A stretch of 64,000 nt of DNA from Algoriphagus sp. (GTDB taxonomy: Bacteria; Bacteroidota; Bacteroidia; Cytophagales; Cyclobacteriaceae). How positions within the stretch are numbered: the first letter of the stretch is position 1; each line of letters opens with the position of its first letter. The stretch covers positions 1-64,000 of the forward strand of contig NZ_JAMWZB010000012.1 in NCBI RefSeq assembly GCF_024305035.1, given 5' to 3'. Shown here one piece after another: positions 53,949-63,610 of the stretch. The position numbers and the translations under genes were made by a program. The notes under the pieces were generated by a model, which ran no database searches, was not told the origin of the DNA, and worked only from the letters and a program-made list of their open reading frames with translations.

Positions 53949-55425
53949 AGGACTTGAGACTATAATTTGGAGCTTCCCTGGTCACACTGACATCATGGGG
54001 ATGAGATTCTTTCACTCCAGCTGCGGTAATTTTCACAAACTTTCCGTTTTTCTGTAAGTCTTCGATAGTTTTTGTTCCGCAGTAGCCCATTCCAGCCTGC
54101 AATCCTCCCACAAGTTGATAAAGAACTTCGGCAACTAATCCTTTGTAAGGAACTCTGCCCACGATTCCTTCAGGGACCAGTTTTTTGATATTATCCTCTG
54201 CATCTTGGAAATAGCGGTCTTTTGATCCGGATTCCATGGCTTCTAGAGAACCCATTCCCCGGTAGGATTTGAATTTTCTTCCCTCGAAAATAATCATTTC
54301 GCCCGGAGCTTCCTCAGTTCCTGCTAGCAAAGAGCCGATCATAATGGAGCTTCCTCCCGCCGCCACAGCCTTTACCAGGTCTCCGGAGTAGCGAATACCT
54401 CCATCTGCAATTACTGGGACATTTCGATCTTTTAATGCCTCTGCACATTCAAATACGGCTGAAAGTTGGGGAACCCCAACGCCAGCGATAATTCGTGTAG
54501 TACAAATCGAACCAGGCCCTACTCCTACTTTGACGGCATCTGCTCCTGCATCGGCAAGGGCAATCGCAGCTTCGGGGGTAGCAATATTTCCGACGATGAC
54601 TTCCAATTCAGGAAATGCCGCTTTGATTTTTTTACAAGTTTCGATCACACCTTTGGAGTGACCATGTGCGGTATCAATGGAAACCACATCCACGCCTGCA
54701 TTTTTTAGCGCTTCGACACGCTCGACGATGTCTGAGGTGACTCCCACTGCAGCTCCGACACGAAGTCTGCCATATTCATCCTTACAGGCATGAGGTTTAT
54801 CTTTTCTCTTGAGGATATCTTTATAGGTGATTAGCCCGGTCAACTTATTTTCATCATCGACTATTGGAAGCTTTTCGATTTTATATTCTTGCAGGATTTC
54901 TTCTGCTTGCTCCAAAGAAACCCCTGCTTTGGCAGTGATCAGATTCTCAATCGTCATGATTTCTTTGATCGGACGGTTGGGTTCTTTAATAAATCGAAGA
55001 TCTCGATTGGTGATGATTCCTTTGAGCACTCGATTTTCGTCTACCACAGGAATACCTCCGATGTGATAATCACGCATGATATTCTCGGCATCTTTGACTT
55101 TTGCGTCGATATGCAGCGTGATCGGGTCTAAAATCATCCCTGCTTGCGAGCGCTTTACTTTTCGTACTTGTGCAGCTTGCTTTTCAATGGACATATTTTT
55201 GTGAATAAACCCTAGCCCACCTTCCAAAGCAATGGCAATGGCAAGTTCAGCCTCTGTGACAGTATCCATTGCCGCAGAAACTAAAGGAATATTCAGTCTG
55301 ATTTTTTTGGTGAGTTGGGTGGAGGTATTGGTCTCGCGTGGGAGCACCTCAGAATAACCCGGAACGAGAAGCACATCATCATAGGTGAGTGCTTCAAAGA
55401 GAAACTTATCGGAATTTCGATTCAT
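53947..55425 (-). CDS. guaB: inosine-5'-monophosphate dehydrogenase
   Basis: This 492-residue enzyme converts IMP to XMP, the rate-limiting step of GMP synthesis. It has the full TIM barrel with [15 protein letters not shown] holding the catalytic cysteine, [11 protein letters not shown], and two CBS domains inserted at about 95-210 ([14 protein letters not shown]). C-terminal GSKDRYFQ. Length is normal. It starts 180 bp after a lytic transglycosylase gene and is monocistronic. Confidence 0.98.
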   Translation of the reverse strand: MNRNSDKFLFEALTYDDVLLVPGYSEVLPRETNTSTQLTKKIRLNIPLVSAAMDTVTEAELAIAIALEGGLGFIHKNMSIEKQAAQVRKVKRSQAGMILDPITLHIDAKVKDAENIMRDYHIGGIPVVDENRVLKGIITNRDLRFIKEPNRPIKEIMTIENLITAKAGVSLEQAEEILQEYKIEKLPIVDDENKLTGLITYKDILKRKDKPHACKDEYGRLRVGAAVGVTSDIVERVEALKNAGVDVVSIDTAHGHSKGVIETCKKIKAAFPELEVIVGNIATPEAAIALADAGADAVKVGVGPGSICTTRIIAGVGVPQLSAVFECAEALKDRNVPVIADGGIRYSGDLVKAVAAGGSSIMIGSLLAGTEEAPGEMIIFEGRKFKSYRGMGSLEAMESGSKDRYFQDAEDNIKKLVPEGIVGRVPYKGLVAEVLYQLVGGLQAGMGYCGTKTIEDLQKNGKFVKITAAGVKESHPHDVSVTREAPNYSLKS

Positions 55426-55605
55426 AGCAAATATTGGTTATAGGTAACCCTATTTGCCCGTCAAAGTTACAAACAAAAACTAATGCAAAACCACAACTTG
55501 AAAAAAAATCTATCGATTTACTCTTGAAATCTTTTCCTCTTTAGAATAAGATTCTATCATCCAGCTGAATTTTTGAATTAGAATTCACTGCAACTGCGCT
55601 AGCAT

Positions 55606-56541
55606 TTACTTTTCTGGAAGAAGCAATTCGTAACTTTTTCCCCGAGGAATTCGAATGCTTCGCTCCCGAAGCCAAGGATTGTAAATTTTCAATTCTTTAT
55701 ACGTATACCCCCTGTCTTTGGCCCAACTTGCCAAATCCTTAATATTTTCACTTATCCGAACAGATTTTAAGGGGGGGTTTTGGTAAAAGTCTTCCGGGCC
55801 GAGGTTGAATCCATAGTCTTCTGGATTTTCAAAAATCACTTTGAAGGCTAATACCCGAAACAGGTATCGGCTGGTTTCATCATTGAGCAAAAGGTCATAA
55901 TAATCGTCCTGTAGTTGTTCGCGTTGTCTTCTGGAAAATCCGCTTTGTCCCATGTTGTAACTTGCCGCCACCGCGGTCCAAGACCCAAAACGCAGATACG
56001 ATTTGTTTAGATAGGCGGTGGCAGCATGGGTGGATTTTCGCCAATGATAGCGCTCATCCACGTCCCGACTTACCTCCAGACCGTATTCTTTTGCAGTGGC
56101 CGGCATAAACTGCCAAAATCCCTTGGCCCCTGCGGGGGAGGAAACATTCATCAAGGCGGACTCTGCGATCGCTACATATTTAAAATCATCGGGGATTCCA
56201 TTGGCTTTCAAAATTGCAGACATTTCTTCCAAATATTTCCCCGATCGCTTCATCAGCAAAATCATATTGGATTGCCAATAGGCGTTGACGTAGATTTCCC
56301 GCTCCAATCGCTCAAAAATTTCCTGATCATCCAATGGCACTTTTTCGCCCGCAAAATCAAGTTGCTCTGGAATAGGAAAAATTCGAATTGAATCCACCCC
56401 CATACCCAATTGGGCCCCTTTTTCTTGGCCCGATAAGGGTATGACGGTTTGGTTGTCTGACTTGGAATTCCATCGTACCAAGCATAAAATCAAAGCCAAT
56501 AGACTGAGTGAATACAGGACAATAAGGTGGATTCGCTGCAT
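55606..56541 (-). CDS. membrane-anchored lytic transglycosylase (SLT) with LysM-like tail
   Basis: This 311-residue protein has an N-terminal signal-anchor (about 3-20), an SLT domain with YVAIAESALMN (catalytic Glu), GAKGFWQFMPATAKEYGL and a YLNKSYLRFGSWTAVAASYNMG segment, and a C-terminal LysM-like domain (about 270-308; YKELKIYNPWLRERSIRIP). It cleaves peptidoglycan glycan strands forming anhydromuramyl ends, in the periplasm. It starts where the LOG-family gene stops (1-bp overlap). Confidence 0.9.
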   Translation of the reverse strand: MQRIHLIVLYSLSLLALILCLVRWNSKSDNQTVIPLSGQEKGAQLGMGVDSIRIFPIPEQLDFAGEKVPLDDQEIFERLEREIYVNAYWQSNMILLMKRSGKYLEEMSAILKANGIPDDFKYVAIAESALMNVSSPAGAKGFWQFMPATAKEYGLEVSRDVDERYHWRKSTHAATAYLNKSYLRFGSWTAVAASYNMGQSGFSRRQREQLQDDYYDLLLNDETSRYLFRVLAFKVIFENPEDYGFNLGPEDFYQNPPLKSVRISENIKDLASWAKDRGYTYKELKIYNPWLRERSIRIPRGKSYELLLPEK

Positions 56542-57263
56542 CAGAAATTAGGGCTGAGTAAATATTTGCTGTAGAAATCATCAATAACCTGAACGGCTTC
56601 GGTGGCATTTTCTACGACAGAAAATAGGTCCAAATCCTCTTCATTGATGTTATTATGCAAAAGAATGGTTTTTTTGATCCAATCAACCAGTCCGGACCAA
56701 TAGTCCTTTCCGACTAAAACGATTGGAAATCTTCCAATTTTATTGGTCTGAATTAATGTTAAAGCTTCAAAGAGTTCGTCCATCGTACCAAACCCACCAG
56801 GCAAAACCACAAATCCCTGAGAATATCGGACAAACATCACCTTTCGAACAAAGAAGTAGTCAAAGGTGATGAGTTTGTCCCGATCGATGTAAATATTATT
56901 GAACTGCTCAAAAGGCAAAACGATATTTAGCCCGACGGATTTCCCTCCTTCAGCATGCGCACCTTTATTTCCCGCTTCCATGATACCTGGCCCACCGCCG
57001 GTGATCACCCCATACCCGTGACGAACCAGTTTGGCTGCGATTTCTTCCGCTGTTTTATAGTGTGCATGGTCTCTGGGAGTCCTGGCTGAGCCAAAAATCG
57101 AAACACAAGGACCAATTTTGGCAAGCTTTTCGAAGCCCTCAACAAATTCGGACATGACCTTAAAAATGGCCCAGGAGTCAGCACTTTTGATTTCGCTCCA
57201 GTCTCGCTCTTTAAAGGCTCTCCTGATTTTTTCCTCTTGATTTTTTTCTTCTGAATTACTCAT
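56541..57263 (-). CDS. LOG-family (TIGR00730) Rossmann-fold protein
   Basis: This 240-residue protein has the LOG signature GGGPGIMEAGNKGA and PGGFGTMDELFEALTLIQT. Family members (LOG proteins) hydrolyse cytokinin riboside monophosphates to free bases; bacterial ones may also act on purine nucleotides. Whether it makes cytokinins is unknown. It is upstream of the transglycosylase, overlapping by 1 bp, and divergent from the YkgJ gene (171 bp apart). Confidence 0.88.
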   Translation of the reverse strand: MSNSEEKNQEEKIRRAFKERDWSEIKSADSWAIFKVMSEFVEGFEKLAKIGPCVSIFGSARTPRDHAHYKTAEEIAAKLVRHGYGVITGGGPGIMEAGNKGAHAEGGKSVGLNIVLPFEQFNNIYIDRDKLITFDYFFVRKVMFVRYSQGFVVLPGGFGTMDELFEALTLIQTNKIGRFPIVLVGKDYWSGLVDWIKKTILLHNNINEEDLDLFSVVENATEAVQVIDDFYSKYLLSPNF

Positions 57264-57434
57264 ATTTGTTCATTTATCTCTAGAAAACGATTCCCTGATC
57301 AAATCGTCCATACTTCTGGCTAAATCCCAAAACTCGGGGTTTTAACTGATTGATTTTCAATAAAAAAATTATTTGACAATGGAGAACCATTCATTCAATC
57401 TTGGTGTAATTTTGTACTGCATTTGACATAATTA

Positions 57435-58034
57435 ATGAATCTATTCGAGAAATCTCAGGCGGTACTGGAAATTTTTGGTCTGTTTGAGCAGTCAAACGAG
57501 GCTCTGGCTAGCCAAGGAGGCTTAAGTTGCATAGCCGGATGTGGGCGTTGCTGTTCTAGTCCAAAGGTCAGTGCTACTCCAATGGAGTTTTTGCCCTTGG
57601 CATTTGACTTTTACCATCGAGGAATCGCCGAACAGGCATTGGAGCTTTTGGAAAGCTTGGATGAATCCGAGGCCTGCATGAATTATAGAAAGACGGCAGA
57701 AGATGGGAGTTCCGGTTACTGTTCCAATTATACCAATCGGGGCTTGATTTGTAGGGTCTTTGGGAGTGCTGCGAGGCGAAACAAAAATGGCATCAAGGAA
57801 TTGATTACTTGCAAAATTTTAAAGGAAAATAAAAAAGAAGCTTTCGAGGAACTTACTGTCCAAATCAATCAAGGACTGCCCATTCCCATGGCTACTGAAT
57901 ATTATAGTCAACTGAATGATTTGGATCAATACCTTTCCGAATCTTATCCGATTAATGTTGCGATCCGCAAAGCGGTAGAGGCGGTGATTCGGTTTCAGTA
58001 TTACCGCCTGGAAGAGGAAGCCATAAGCGCATGA
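57435..58034 (+). CDS. YkgJ-family cysteine-cluster protein
   Basis: This 199-residue soluble protein has the cysteine cluster motif CIAGCGRCCSSPKVSATPME (about 32-51) and later cysteines in GYCSNYTNRGLICRVFGSA. The family probably binds a metal or Fe-S cluster through Cys residues, but no precise role is known. It is a single gene with a divergent promoter region shared with the LOG gene, about 65 bp before the envelope gene pair. Confidence 0.82.
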   Translation: MNLFEKSQAVLEIFGLFEQSNEALASQGGLSCIAGCGRCCSSPKVSATPMEFLPLAFDFYHRGIAEQALELLESLDESEACMNYRKTAEDGSSGYCSNYTNRGLICRVFGSAARRNKNGIKELITCKILKENKKEAFEELTVQINQGLPIPMATEYYSQLNDLDQYLSESYPINVAIRKAVEAVIRFQYYRLEEEAISA

Positions 58035-58099
58035 TTTTTTTGCTCAAGGCATTTCAAGTATATTCGAACTCAATTTATCTTTCACCTGTTTTTTAGAGT

Positions 58100-58462
58100 A
58101 TGCTAAATGTCAGCGAAATCGTCCAAACAGTCAAAAGTCTCATAGAGACTCGCGTGAACCTAGTCAAATCCGAGATACAGGATGAAATCATGGGGATGGT
58201 CAGCCGGATAATTCTCCTGATGGCGATGGTGATTCTTGTACTTTTGGTTTTTTTATTTTTGAGCCTTTCCTTGGCTTTTTTTCTAAGTAGTGTTACCGAA
58301 TCACCCTTTATGGGGTTTTTGCTGGTGAGTTTGTTGTATCTGCTGATGTTGTTGATCTTATACCTTAGCCGATACAATCAGGGAATTCAGCAAAAAGTAC
58401 AAAATGGCATCAAGAGTTTTATTTTTGACAAACTCAAAGGACAGGATTCTGATGAAAAATGA
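58100..58462 (+). CDS. Holin-X-type (phage holin family) membrane protein
   Basis: This 120-residue membrane protein has two close transmembrane helices (about 35-58 and 65-90: ILLMAMVILVLLVFLFLSLS and FMGFLLVSLLYLLMLLILYL) with a basic C-terminus. The family (DUF1469 / holin-X, Pfam PF07332) occurs in Bacteroidota genomes and is not proven to be a holin. It overlaps the next gene, so the two proteins are coexpressed. Confidence 0.75.
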   Translation: MLNVSEIVQTVKSLIETRVNLVKSEIQDEIMGMVSRIILLMAMVILVLLVFLFLSLSLAFFLSSVTESPFMGFLLVSLLYLLMLLILYLSRYNQGIQQKVQNGIKSFIFDKLKGQDSDEK

Positions 58463-58835
58463 ATTGGAAAATAAGGCTGAAGAATTAGAGCAAACGCTTC
58501 AAAAGCAGCTCGATTTACTGAAAAAAGACTCTGAGGATTGGCTCAAAGTCGGTGGTGCTGTCTTGGTCGGTGGGCTTCTAGCCTACACGATCGTGAAGGC
58601 CAGTAAACGAAAAAAAAGTACCAAATCCCAGCGAGCCATCGAAGTTCTGGAGCGGGAAGGACTGCTTGACGATGAACTTCGCAAAAAAATCACCAAGCCA
58701 AAGAAATCCCGCTTTTGGCCAAGTATGAGTCAGCGTCTATTGATTTTGGGTTTGGCACTGGCAAAAGAGAATTTTTTTAAAGACTTAACCAACCCCGCTG
58801 GTGACCATGAGCAAAAATCAAAACCGGGTCGCTAA
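58452..58835 (+). CDS. small membrane protein, unknown function
   Basis: This 127-residue protein from ATG 58452 (MKNELENKAEELEQT) overlaps the holin-X-type gene by 11 bp. It has an N-terminal coiled coil and one transmembrane helix (about 33-51: VGGAVLVGGLLAYTIVKAS), then a basic region and a hydrophobic end (RLLILGLALA). It is probably a partner of the preceding membrane protein and has the look of YtxH-like envelope proteins. I cannot name it. Confidence 0.7.
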   Translation: MKNELENKAEELEQTLQKQLDLLKKDSEDWLKVGGAVLVGGLLAYTIVKASKRKKSTKSQRAIEVLEREGLLDDELRKKITKPKKSRFWPSMSQRLLILGLALAKENFFKDLTNPAGDHEQKSKPGR

Positions 58836-59589
58836 GACGCTAAGGCAACTCCAAAAAAGTCAACAAAAGGGGATCGCATGGTTAATTGATCCGGAGAAGG
58901 TTACCGAAAAAACTTGGGCTCATTTTTCTGAATTTGAAAAAGAGCGGTTAAATCCAGATTTAATTTTCCTAGGAGGAAGTACCTATTGTGGAAGCGATCT
59001 GAGGGGATTGATTCAGGAAATCAAAAGCCGATGTCCGCACATTCCATTGGTTTTATTCCCGGGTTCTCGGTTTCAGTTTTCCAATGAGGCAGATGCCATT
59101 TTATTCCTATCCCTGATCTCGGGACGGAATCCTGAATTTTTAATTGATCAGCAAGTCGAAGCGGCACTTTCGGTATCGCGATCAGGGCTGGAAGTGTTGC
59201 CTACCGGCTATATTTTGGTTAACAATGGGGAAATTTTGAGTGTACATCAGCGTAGCCAAACTCTTCCACTTTTACCTTCCGAAAAGCAGAAAATCCTTCA
59301 AACTGCATGGGCAGGGAAGCTTTTAGGCATGAAGTACATTTTTTTAGATGCAGGAAGCGGAGCTCAAGCTCCAGTGGCTTCTCAAATAATAGAACTGGTC
59401 AAAACCGAAATCCCATCCACTCCTTTATTGGTAGGAGGAGGAATGGACAATCTTCAGAAAGTACATCATTCATTTTCTGCAGGAGCGGATCTGTTGGTCA
59501 TTGGCAACAGCATAGAAAAAAACCCCGGTTTTCTTTCCGAGGTTTTAAACTATCGCAACTGGTTTAATATCAGTCTAATAAGCAATTAA
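58807..59589 (+). CDS. geranylgeranylglyceryl/heptaprenylglyceryl-phosphate synthase
   Basis: This 260-residue TIM-barrel prenyltransferase joins a polyprenyl diphosphate to sn-glycerol-1-phosphate. It has the family start KGIAWLIDPEKVT (about 18-30), YILVNNGEILSVHQRSQ and the glycerol-phosphate-binding end LLVGGGMDNLQKVHH with GADLLVIGNSIEKNP. It makes archaea-like ether lipid precursors in bacteria; the lipid produced here is unknown. ATG 58807 is used; an upstream in-frame GTG is at 58801. It overlaps the previous gene by 29 bp. Confidence 0.92.
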   Translation: MSKNQNRVAKTLRQLQKSQQKGIAWLIDPEKVTEKTWAHFSEFEKERLNPDLIFLGGSTYCGSDLRGLIQEIKSRCPHIPLVLFPGSRFQFSNEADAILFLSLISGRNPEFLIDQQVEAALSVSRSGLEVLPTGYILVNNGEILSVHQRSQTLPLLPSEKQKILQTAWAGKLLGMKYIFLDAGSGAQAPVASQIIELVKTEIPSTPLLVGGGMDNLQKVHHSFSAGADLLVIGNSIEKNPGFLSEVLNYRNWFNISLISN

Positions 59590-60512
59590 GGATTGATGAG
59601 GGATTCTCTTCTGCGCATTTTTCCAGCAGGAACCCCATACATCATTTTAAATCTTCTGCAAAAATAGGCCGTGTCTTTATATCCTACCTCTTTACCGATA
59701 TCCCGGATGGATTTTTTGGTAGTTCTCAAAAGCTCTACTGCGGCTTCCATTCGCTGATATTCGATGTAATCCTGCGGATTTATTCCTGTCAACATTTTAA
59801 AATATTGCCCGACATAATCTTCGGATACATTGGCAATCTTTGCCAAGACCTTATTGGACAGGTCTCCGTTGAGATTAGTTTTTATAAACTTAAACAACTC
59901 GATCAGTCTTGGATCTTTGAAGTAGGTGACATTGGTAGATATTTCTTCTACAAAAAGGCGGTTTTTTAAAATATGCCGCAACAATTCGATGACCAGTAGC
60001 TCCGTGAGTGCTCTCAGGGATCGTTCCTTACCTACAGAACTCACTTCCTGTTCCTTCATCAGGTCCTCGATAAGCATCGCAAGGCGATCATTGAATCGGA
60101 TGATGAACGGGGGAATGTCCAGAGAGTTAAAAAAATTGACCACGTCAAAGACCTTGGATTCAAAGCTCACCGCAGAGATGCAGTCATTTTCAGCATTTTT
60201 AATATCGCGAAAACTAATTGTTTGTAAGTATTTTCGCTTGGTATCCCGAAAATCTTCCATATCAATTTCGGAGATTTTAGGACTGTTGCCAAAAGTTAAA
60301 GAGGTTGATTTCTCCCCTGGTAAAAATAAAATTTCACCTTCATTGAGGACTTCTTGTTCTTCTCCAAATTTCAGGCTCCCATGATGGAGCAAGATCAACA
60401 TATTATCAAATTCCTTGTGATCAGAAATGGTCACCGGCTTTTCAATTTGATAATTAAATCCGCGTAAAAATCGGATATTTACCGATTCGATTACCTTGTT
60501 GTAATATTCCAT
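59586..60512 (-). CDS. AraC-family transcriptional regulator
   Basis: This 308-residue protein has a C-terminal AraC/XylS DNA-binding domain (LAKIANVSEDYVGQYFKMLT, then IRDIGKEVGYKDTAYFCRRF) and an N-terminal cupin-like ligand-binding part. The ATG at 60512 gives MEYYNKVIESVN; the upstream in-frame ATG at 60611 adds 33 hydrophobic residues that look non-coding. It is convergent with the GGGP synthase gene (4-bp overlap), and the same strand as the acyl-CoA dehydrogenase, 138 bp away. Its target is not shown. Confidence 0.88.
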   Translation of the reverse strand: MEYYNKVIESVNIRFLRGFNYQIEKPVTISDHKEFDNMLILLHHGSLKFGEEQEVLNEGEILFLPGEKSTSLTFGNSPKISEIDMEDFRDTKRKYLQTISFRDIKNAENDCISAVSFESKVFDVVNFFNSLDIPPFIIRFNDRLAMLIEDLMKEQEVSSVGKERSLRALTELLVIELLRHILKNRLFVEEISTNVTYFKDPRLIELFKFIKTNLNGDLSNKVLAKIANVSEDYVGQYFKMLTGINPQDYIEYQRMEAAVELLRTTKKSIRDIGKEVGYKDTAYFCRRFKMMYGVPAGKMRRRESLINP

Positions 60513-60649
60513 TAAATTTTTGGATAAATCTGAATGCTCAAAAATATAACTTTTCCAATTTACTAACCGTAAAAAAGGGAATAAAAAATTAATAAAAGTT
60601 AAAAAGGGCATAATTTTTTGTAATTAGGCCCTTCCTCTATACCATTTTC

Positions 60650-61789
60650 TTATCTCAAGAGGCTTCTTGATATCACTATTTTTTGAATTTCTGAAGTGCC
60701 TTCATAGATCTGTGTGATTTTGGCATCCCGCATGAGTCGTTCGACATGATATTCTCTTACGTACCCATAACCCCCATGGATTTGAACCGCTTCGGTGGTC
60801 ACGTTCATGGCCACTTCTGAGGCATATAACTTCGCCATTGCCGAAGCGTGTGCATAATCTTCTCCTTGATCCTTAAGCACTGCAGCCTTGTACACCAGCA
60901 ACCGTGCGGCTTCAATTTGAGTAGCCATGTCGGCTAGTTTAAATTGGATGGCTTGATGCTGACTAATCGGTTTCCCAAATGCCTTTCTTTCCTTGGAGTA
61001 TGCGAGCGAAAACTCGTAGGCACCGGCTGCAATTCCCAAAGCTTGGGCAGCAATCCCGATTCGACCTCCATTCAGGGTTTCCATAGCAAAATTGAATCCA
61101 AATCCTTCTTCTCCGATTCGATTCTCCACAGGTACTTTGACGTCAGTAAACATCAAGGAATGCGTATCAGAACCTCGAATGCCCATTTTGTCTTCCTTTT
61201 TTCCGATCACAAACCCATCCCAGCCTTTTTCTACGATAAAAGCTGAGATCCCTTTGTGACCTTTGCTGTGATCGGTCTGGGCAATGACCAAATAAACCGA
61301 AGCGGAGGATCCATTGGTGATCCAATTTTTAGTCCCATTTAGAATGTAGAAATTTCCCTCGCGAACGGCTTCGGTCCGCTGAGAGGTTGCATCAGAGCCT
61401 GCTTCTGGTTCAGAAAGACAAAATGCACCTAAAATTTGTCCAGAGGCTAAGGGCTTTAAATAGTTTTCTTTCTGTTGTTCGGTTCCGTATTTTTCCAATC
61501 CCCAACAAACCAAGGAATTATTAACAGACATAGCTACGGAAGCAGAGGCGTCGATTTTGGACAATTCCTCCATGGCAATTACATAGGACAGAGTATCCAT
61601 ACCTCCTCCATGGTAGTTGGGATCGACCATCATTCCGAGAAAGCCCAATTCGGCCATTTTCTGAACTTGTTCTGCCGGGAACCTTGCCTCGATATCTCGG
61701 TCAATTACTCCTGGCAACAACTCTTTCTGTGCAAACTCTCTAGCCGCTTCCTGAACAGCCAAATGCTCTTCTGTTAATTGAAAATTCAT
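60650..61789 (-). CDS. acyl-CoA dehydrogenase (short/medium-chain type)
   Basis: This 379-residue FAD enzyme has the standard length of short/medium-chain acyl-CoA dehydrogenases. Motifs: LGAFCLSEPEAGSDA, KNWITNGSSAS, and the catalytic glutamate in TQIYEGTSEIQKIVI. It passes electrons from acyl-CoA to ETF; butyryl- or isovaleryl-type substrates are most likely. It has its own promoter, distinct from the larger dehydrogenase in the MarR operon. Confidence 0.95.
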   Translation of the reverse strand: MNFQLTEEHLAVQEAAREFAQKELLPGVIDRDIEARFPAEQVQKMAELGFLGMMVDPNYHGGGMDTLSYVIAMEELSKIDASASVAMSVNNSLVCWGLEKYGTEQQKENYLKPLASGQILGAFCLSEPEAGSDATSQRTEAVREGNFYILNGTKNWITNGSSASVYLVIAQTDHSKGHKGISAFIVEKGWDGFVIGKKEDKMGIRGSDTHSLMFTDVKVPVENRIGEEGFGFNFAMETLNGGRIGIAAQALGIAAGAYEFSLAYSKERKAFGKPISQHQAIQFKLADMATQIEAARLLVYKAAVLKDQGEDYAHASAMAKLYASEVAMNVTTEAVQIHGGYGYVREYHVERLMRDAKITQIYEGTSEIQKIVISRSLLR

Positions 61790-61836
61790 ATCCTTTTTTT
61801 GGGTTTACTTTCTCGTTGGGAATTTATGTTAAAAAA

Positions 61837-61863
61837 AGAAAAGGGGCAAAATGTTGCCCCTTT
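61837..61863 (-). terminator. terminator after the zinc metallopeptidase gene
   Basis: AAAGGGGCAA / TTGCCCCTTT form a 10-bp stem with a 4-nt loop, followed on the minus strand by TTCTTTTTTT, 22 bp past the metallopeptidase stop codon. Confidence 0.85.
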
Positions 61864-61885
61864 CCGAATTTTATTTTGATTTGAA

Positions 61886-62572
61886 TCAATCTCGATTCCC
61901 AAAGAAAACAAAAATGTAATAAGCTAAAGTAGCAAGTGATGCAAGCGCTGCAACTACATAAGTCATCGCGGCCCATTTCAAAGCGTCTTTTGACATGGCA
62001 TACTCTGAAGCGGTTACAATGTTTCGGTTTTGTACCCAGGTAAGAGCCCGATTGGATGCATCAAATTCAACCGGTAAGGTGACCAACGTAAATAAGGTCA
62101 TGACCGAGTAAGATCCTACGACAATGTATCCAATCAACGGAACGGGCAATCCGAGCGCAAATCCACCAAATAGAGATGCGATCAAAACCACATTTAGAAT
62201 TTTACCGGAGATATTCTGAATGGGGACCAGGGTCGAACGTAGGTTGAGCCAAGCATAATTTTTGGCATGCTGAACGGCGTGACCGCATTCATGTGCAGCT
62301 ACCGCTGCGGCTGCAGCATTTCGGCCATAATACACATCCGGACTCAGGTTGACTGTTCTATTCATCGGATTGTAATGGTCAGTCAACTGTCCTTCAACTG
62401 AGAGCACCTGTACATCGTGGATGTTGTGGTCAGCCAGCATCAGTTTGGCTATTTCTGCTCCGGATAGGTTCGCCTCCAAAGCGGTTTGCGAATATTTTTT
62501 AAATTTACTTTTTAGTCGGCTACTGACGACAAAGCCTAGTATTGCAAAGACGACTACGATTAGGATGATCAT
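61886..62572 (-). CDS. membrane zinc metallopeptidase (YugP-like)
   Basis: This 228-residue membrane protein has four predicted hydrophobic segments and the zinc-binding HEXXH motif in AAHECGHAVQHA (about 92-103), close to the second segment. It belongs to the neutral zinc metallopeptidase (DUF2227/YugP) family, with the conserved AEIAKLMLADH and NIHDVQVL early part. The substrate is unknown. It lies 34 bp after the end of the flippase-like gene upstream and may be in the same transcript. Confidence 0.88.
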   Translation of the reverse strand: MIILIVVVFAILGFVVSSRLKSKFKKYSQTALEANLSGAEIAKLMLADHNIHDVQVLSVEGQLTDHYNPMNRTVNLSPDVYYGRNAAAAAVAAHECGHAVQHAKNYAWLNLRSTLVPIQNISGKILNVVLIASLFGGFALGLPVPLIGYIVVGSYSVMTLFTLVTLPVEFDASNRALTWVQNRNIVTASEYAMSKDALKWAAMTYVVAALASLATLAYYIFVFFGNRD

Positions 62573-62606
62573 ATTATTATTAGGGTTTGCAGGATTGAAT
62601 ACGAAG

Positions 62607-63608
62607 TTAGGGTTTGACGGGTTTTATCCAAGCTTCTTTTTTCATCACGATGGCCCAGCTAATCAATCCGCCTAAGAGAATTAGAATCACTTGGGTGCCG
62701 TGAATAATAGCTGCGAATATTTTCCCGTCTTCTTCTGCTATTCCGAACTGTATCAAAATGAAGGCCACTAGTGCATGAAAGGTTCCTATGCCCCCCTGTA
62801 CGGGCGCGACCATGCCAATACTGCCCATCACCATGACCAGAAGTACTTCACCTACCGACAAATTGGCAGTACTTTGGATTCCAAGCGAAACGGTATACAT
62901 GGTCAGAAAGTAAATGATCCAAATGACCACGGAGCTGATCCAGAATCCGGAAGGGTTTTTTAATTCTCCGATCCGTTTGATGCCTCCAATAAGTTCCCTT
63001 AAAAACTGTTGGAGCTTTTGGATGAGGCTATGCTGTCTAAATCGTCTGAGTAAAACCCAAAAAAACACAACTAGGCTTAGAGCAATAGTTAGGAAAAGCG
63101 GTAAGTTTTTGATCAACGTTGACCCCAAAGAATCTAAGTCCACCAGTTGCCCAGCTAACCTAAGAAAAAGCTCTCGCTCTACTGTAAAAGCCAAAAATAT
63201 TGTACCCATTAAAAAAAGTAAATCAATGGATCGCTCCAAAATGACTGTTCCGATCAAATGTCCCATGGAAATGCCATTGCTTCTCACCAAAACCCCACAT
63301 CGAGCAACCTCTCCCGCTCTTGGCACAACCAGGTTCGCCAAATAACCAGCCATCACTGCATGATAGGCATCCCCGGAGCTGACTTTCTTTCCCTCATCCT
63401 CGCGAATTAGCAAGGTCCATCTCCATCCTCTAATCCAGAAGCCCAACAAGGAGATCGTCAGCGAAAGCCCAATCCAAAACCAATTGCTGCTTTGAACCTG
63501 ACCAAGGAGTTCTTCAATTTCAATGTCCTTGTAAAGAAACCAAAATATCCAGCCTGCTAAAGCCAAGGATACAGTTACTTGTATAATTTGCTTTAGCCTT
63601 TTGTTCAT
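62607..63608 (-). CDS. lysylphosphatidylglycerol-synthase-TM/UPF0104 flippase-like membrane protein
   Basis: This 333-residue polytopic protein starts at ATG 63608 (MNKRLKQIIQV), 2 bp after panD. It has about eight transmembrane helices and the UPF0104 pattern: GYLANLVVPRAGEVARCGVL, ERSIDLLFLMGTIFL, and MVAPVQGGIGTFHALV. MprF-like flippase domains share this fold, and no lysyltransferase domain is attached. Lipid translocation is plausible, not shown. Confidence 0.85.
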   Translation of the reverse strand: MNKRLKQIIQVTVSLALAGWIFWFLYKDIEIEELLGQVQSSNWFWIGLSLTISLLGFWIRGWRWTLLIREDEGKKVSSGDAYHAVMAGYLANLVVPRAGEVARCGVLVRSNGISMGHLIGTVILERSIDLLFLMGTIFLAFTVERELFLRLAGQLVDLDSLGSTLIKNLPLFLTIALSLVVFFWVLLRRFRQHSLIQKLQQFLRELIGGIKRIGELKNPSGFWISSVVIWIIYFLTMYTVSLGIQSTANLSVGEVLLVMVMGSIGMVAPVQGGIGTFHALVAFILIQFGIAEEDGKIFAAIIHGTQVILILLGGLISWAIVMKKEAWIKPVKP

Positions 63609-63610
63609 GA

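Noticed and set aside
58100-58462. Prophage origin for the holin-like gene
   Set aside because: No other phage genes nearby; the family is common in Bacteroidota chromosomes.
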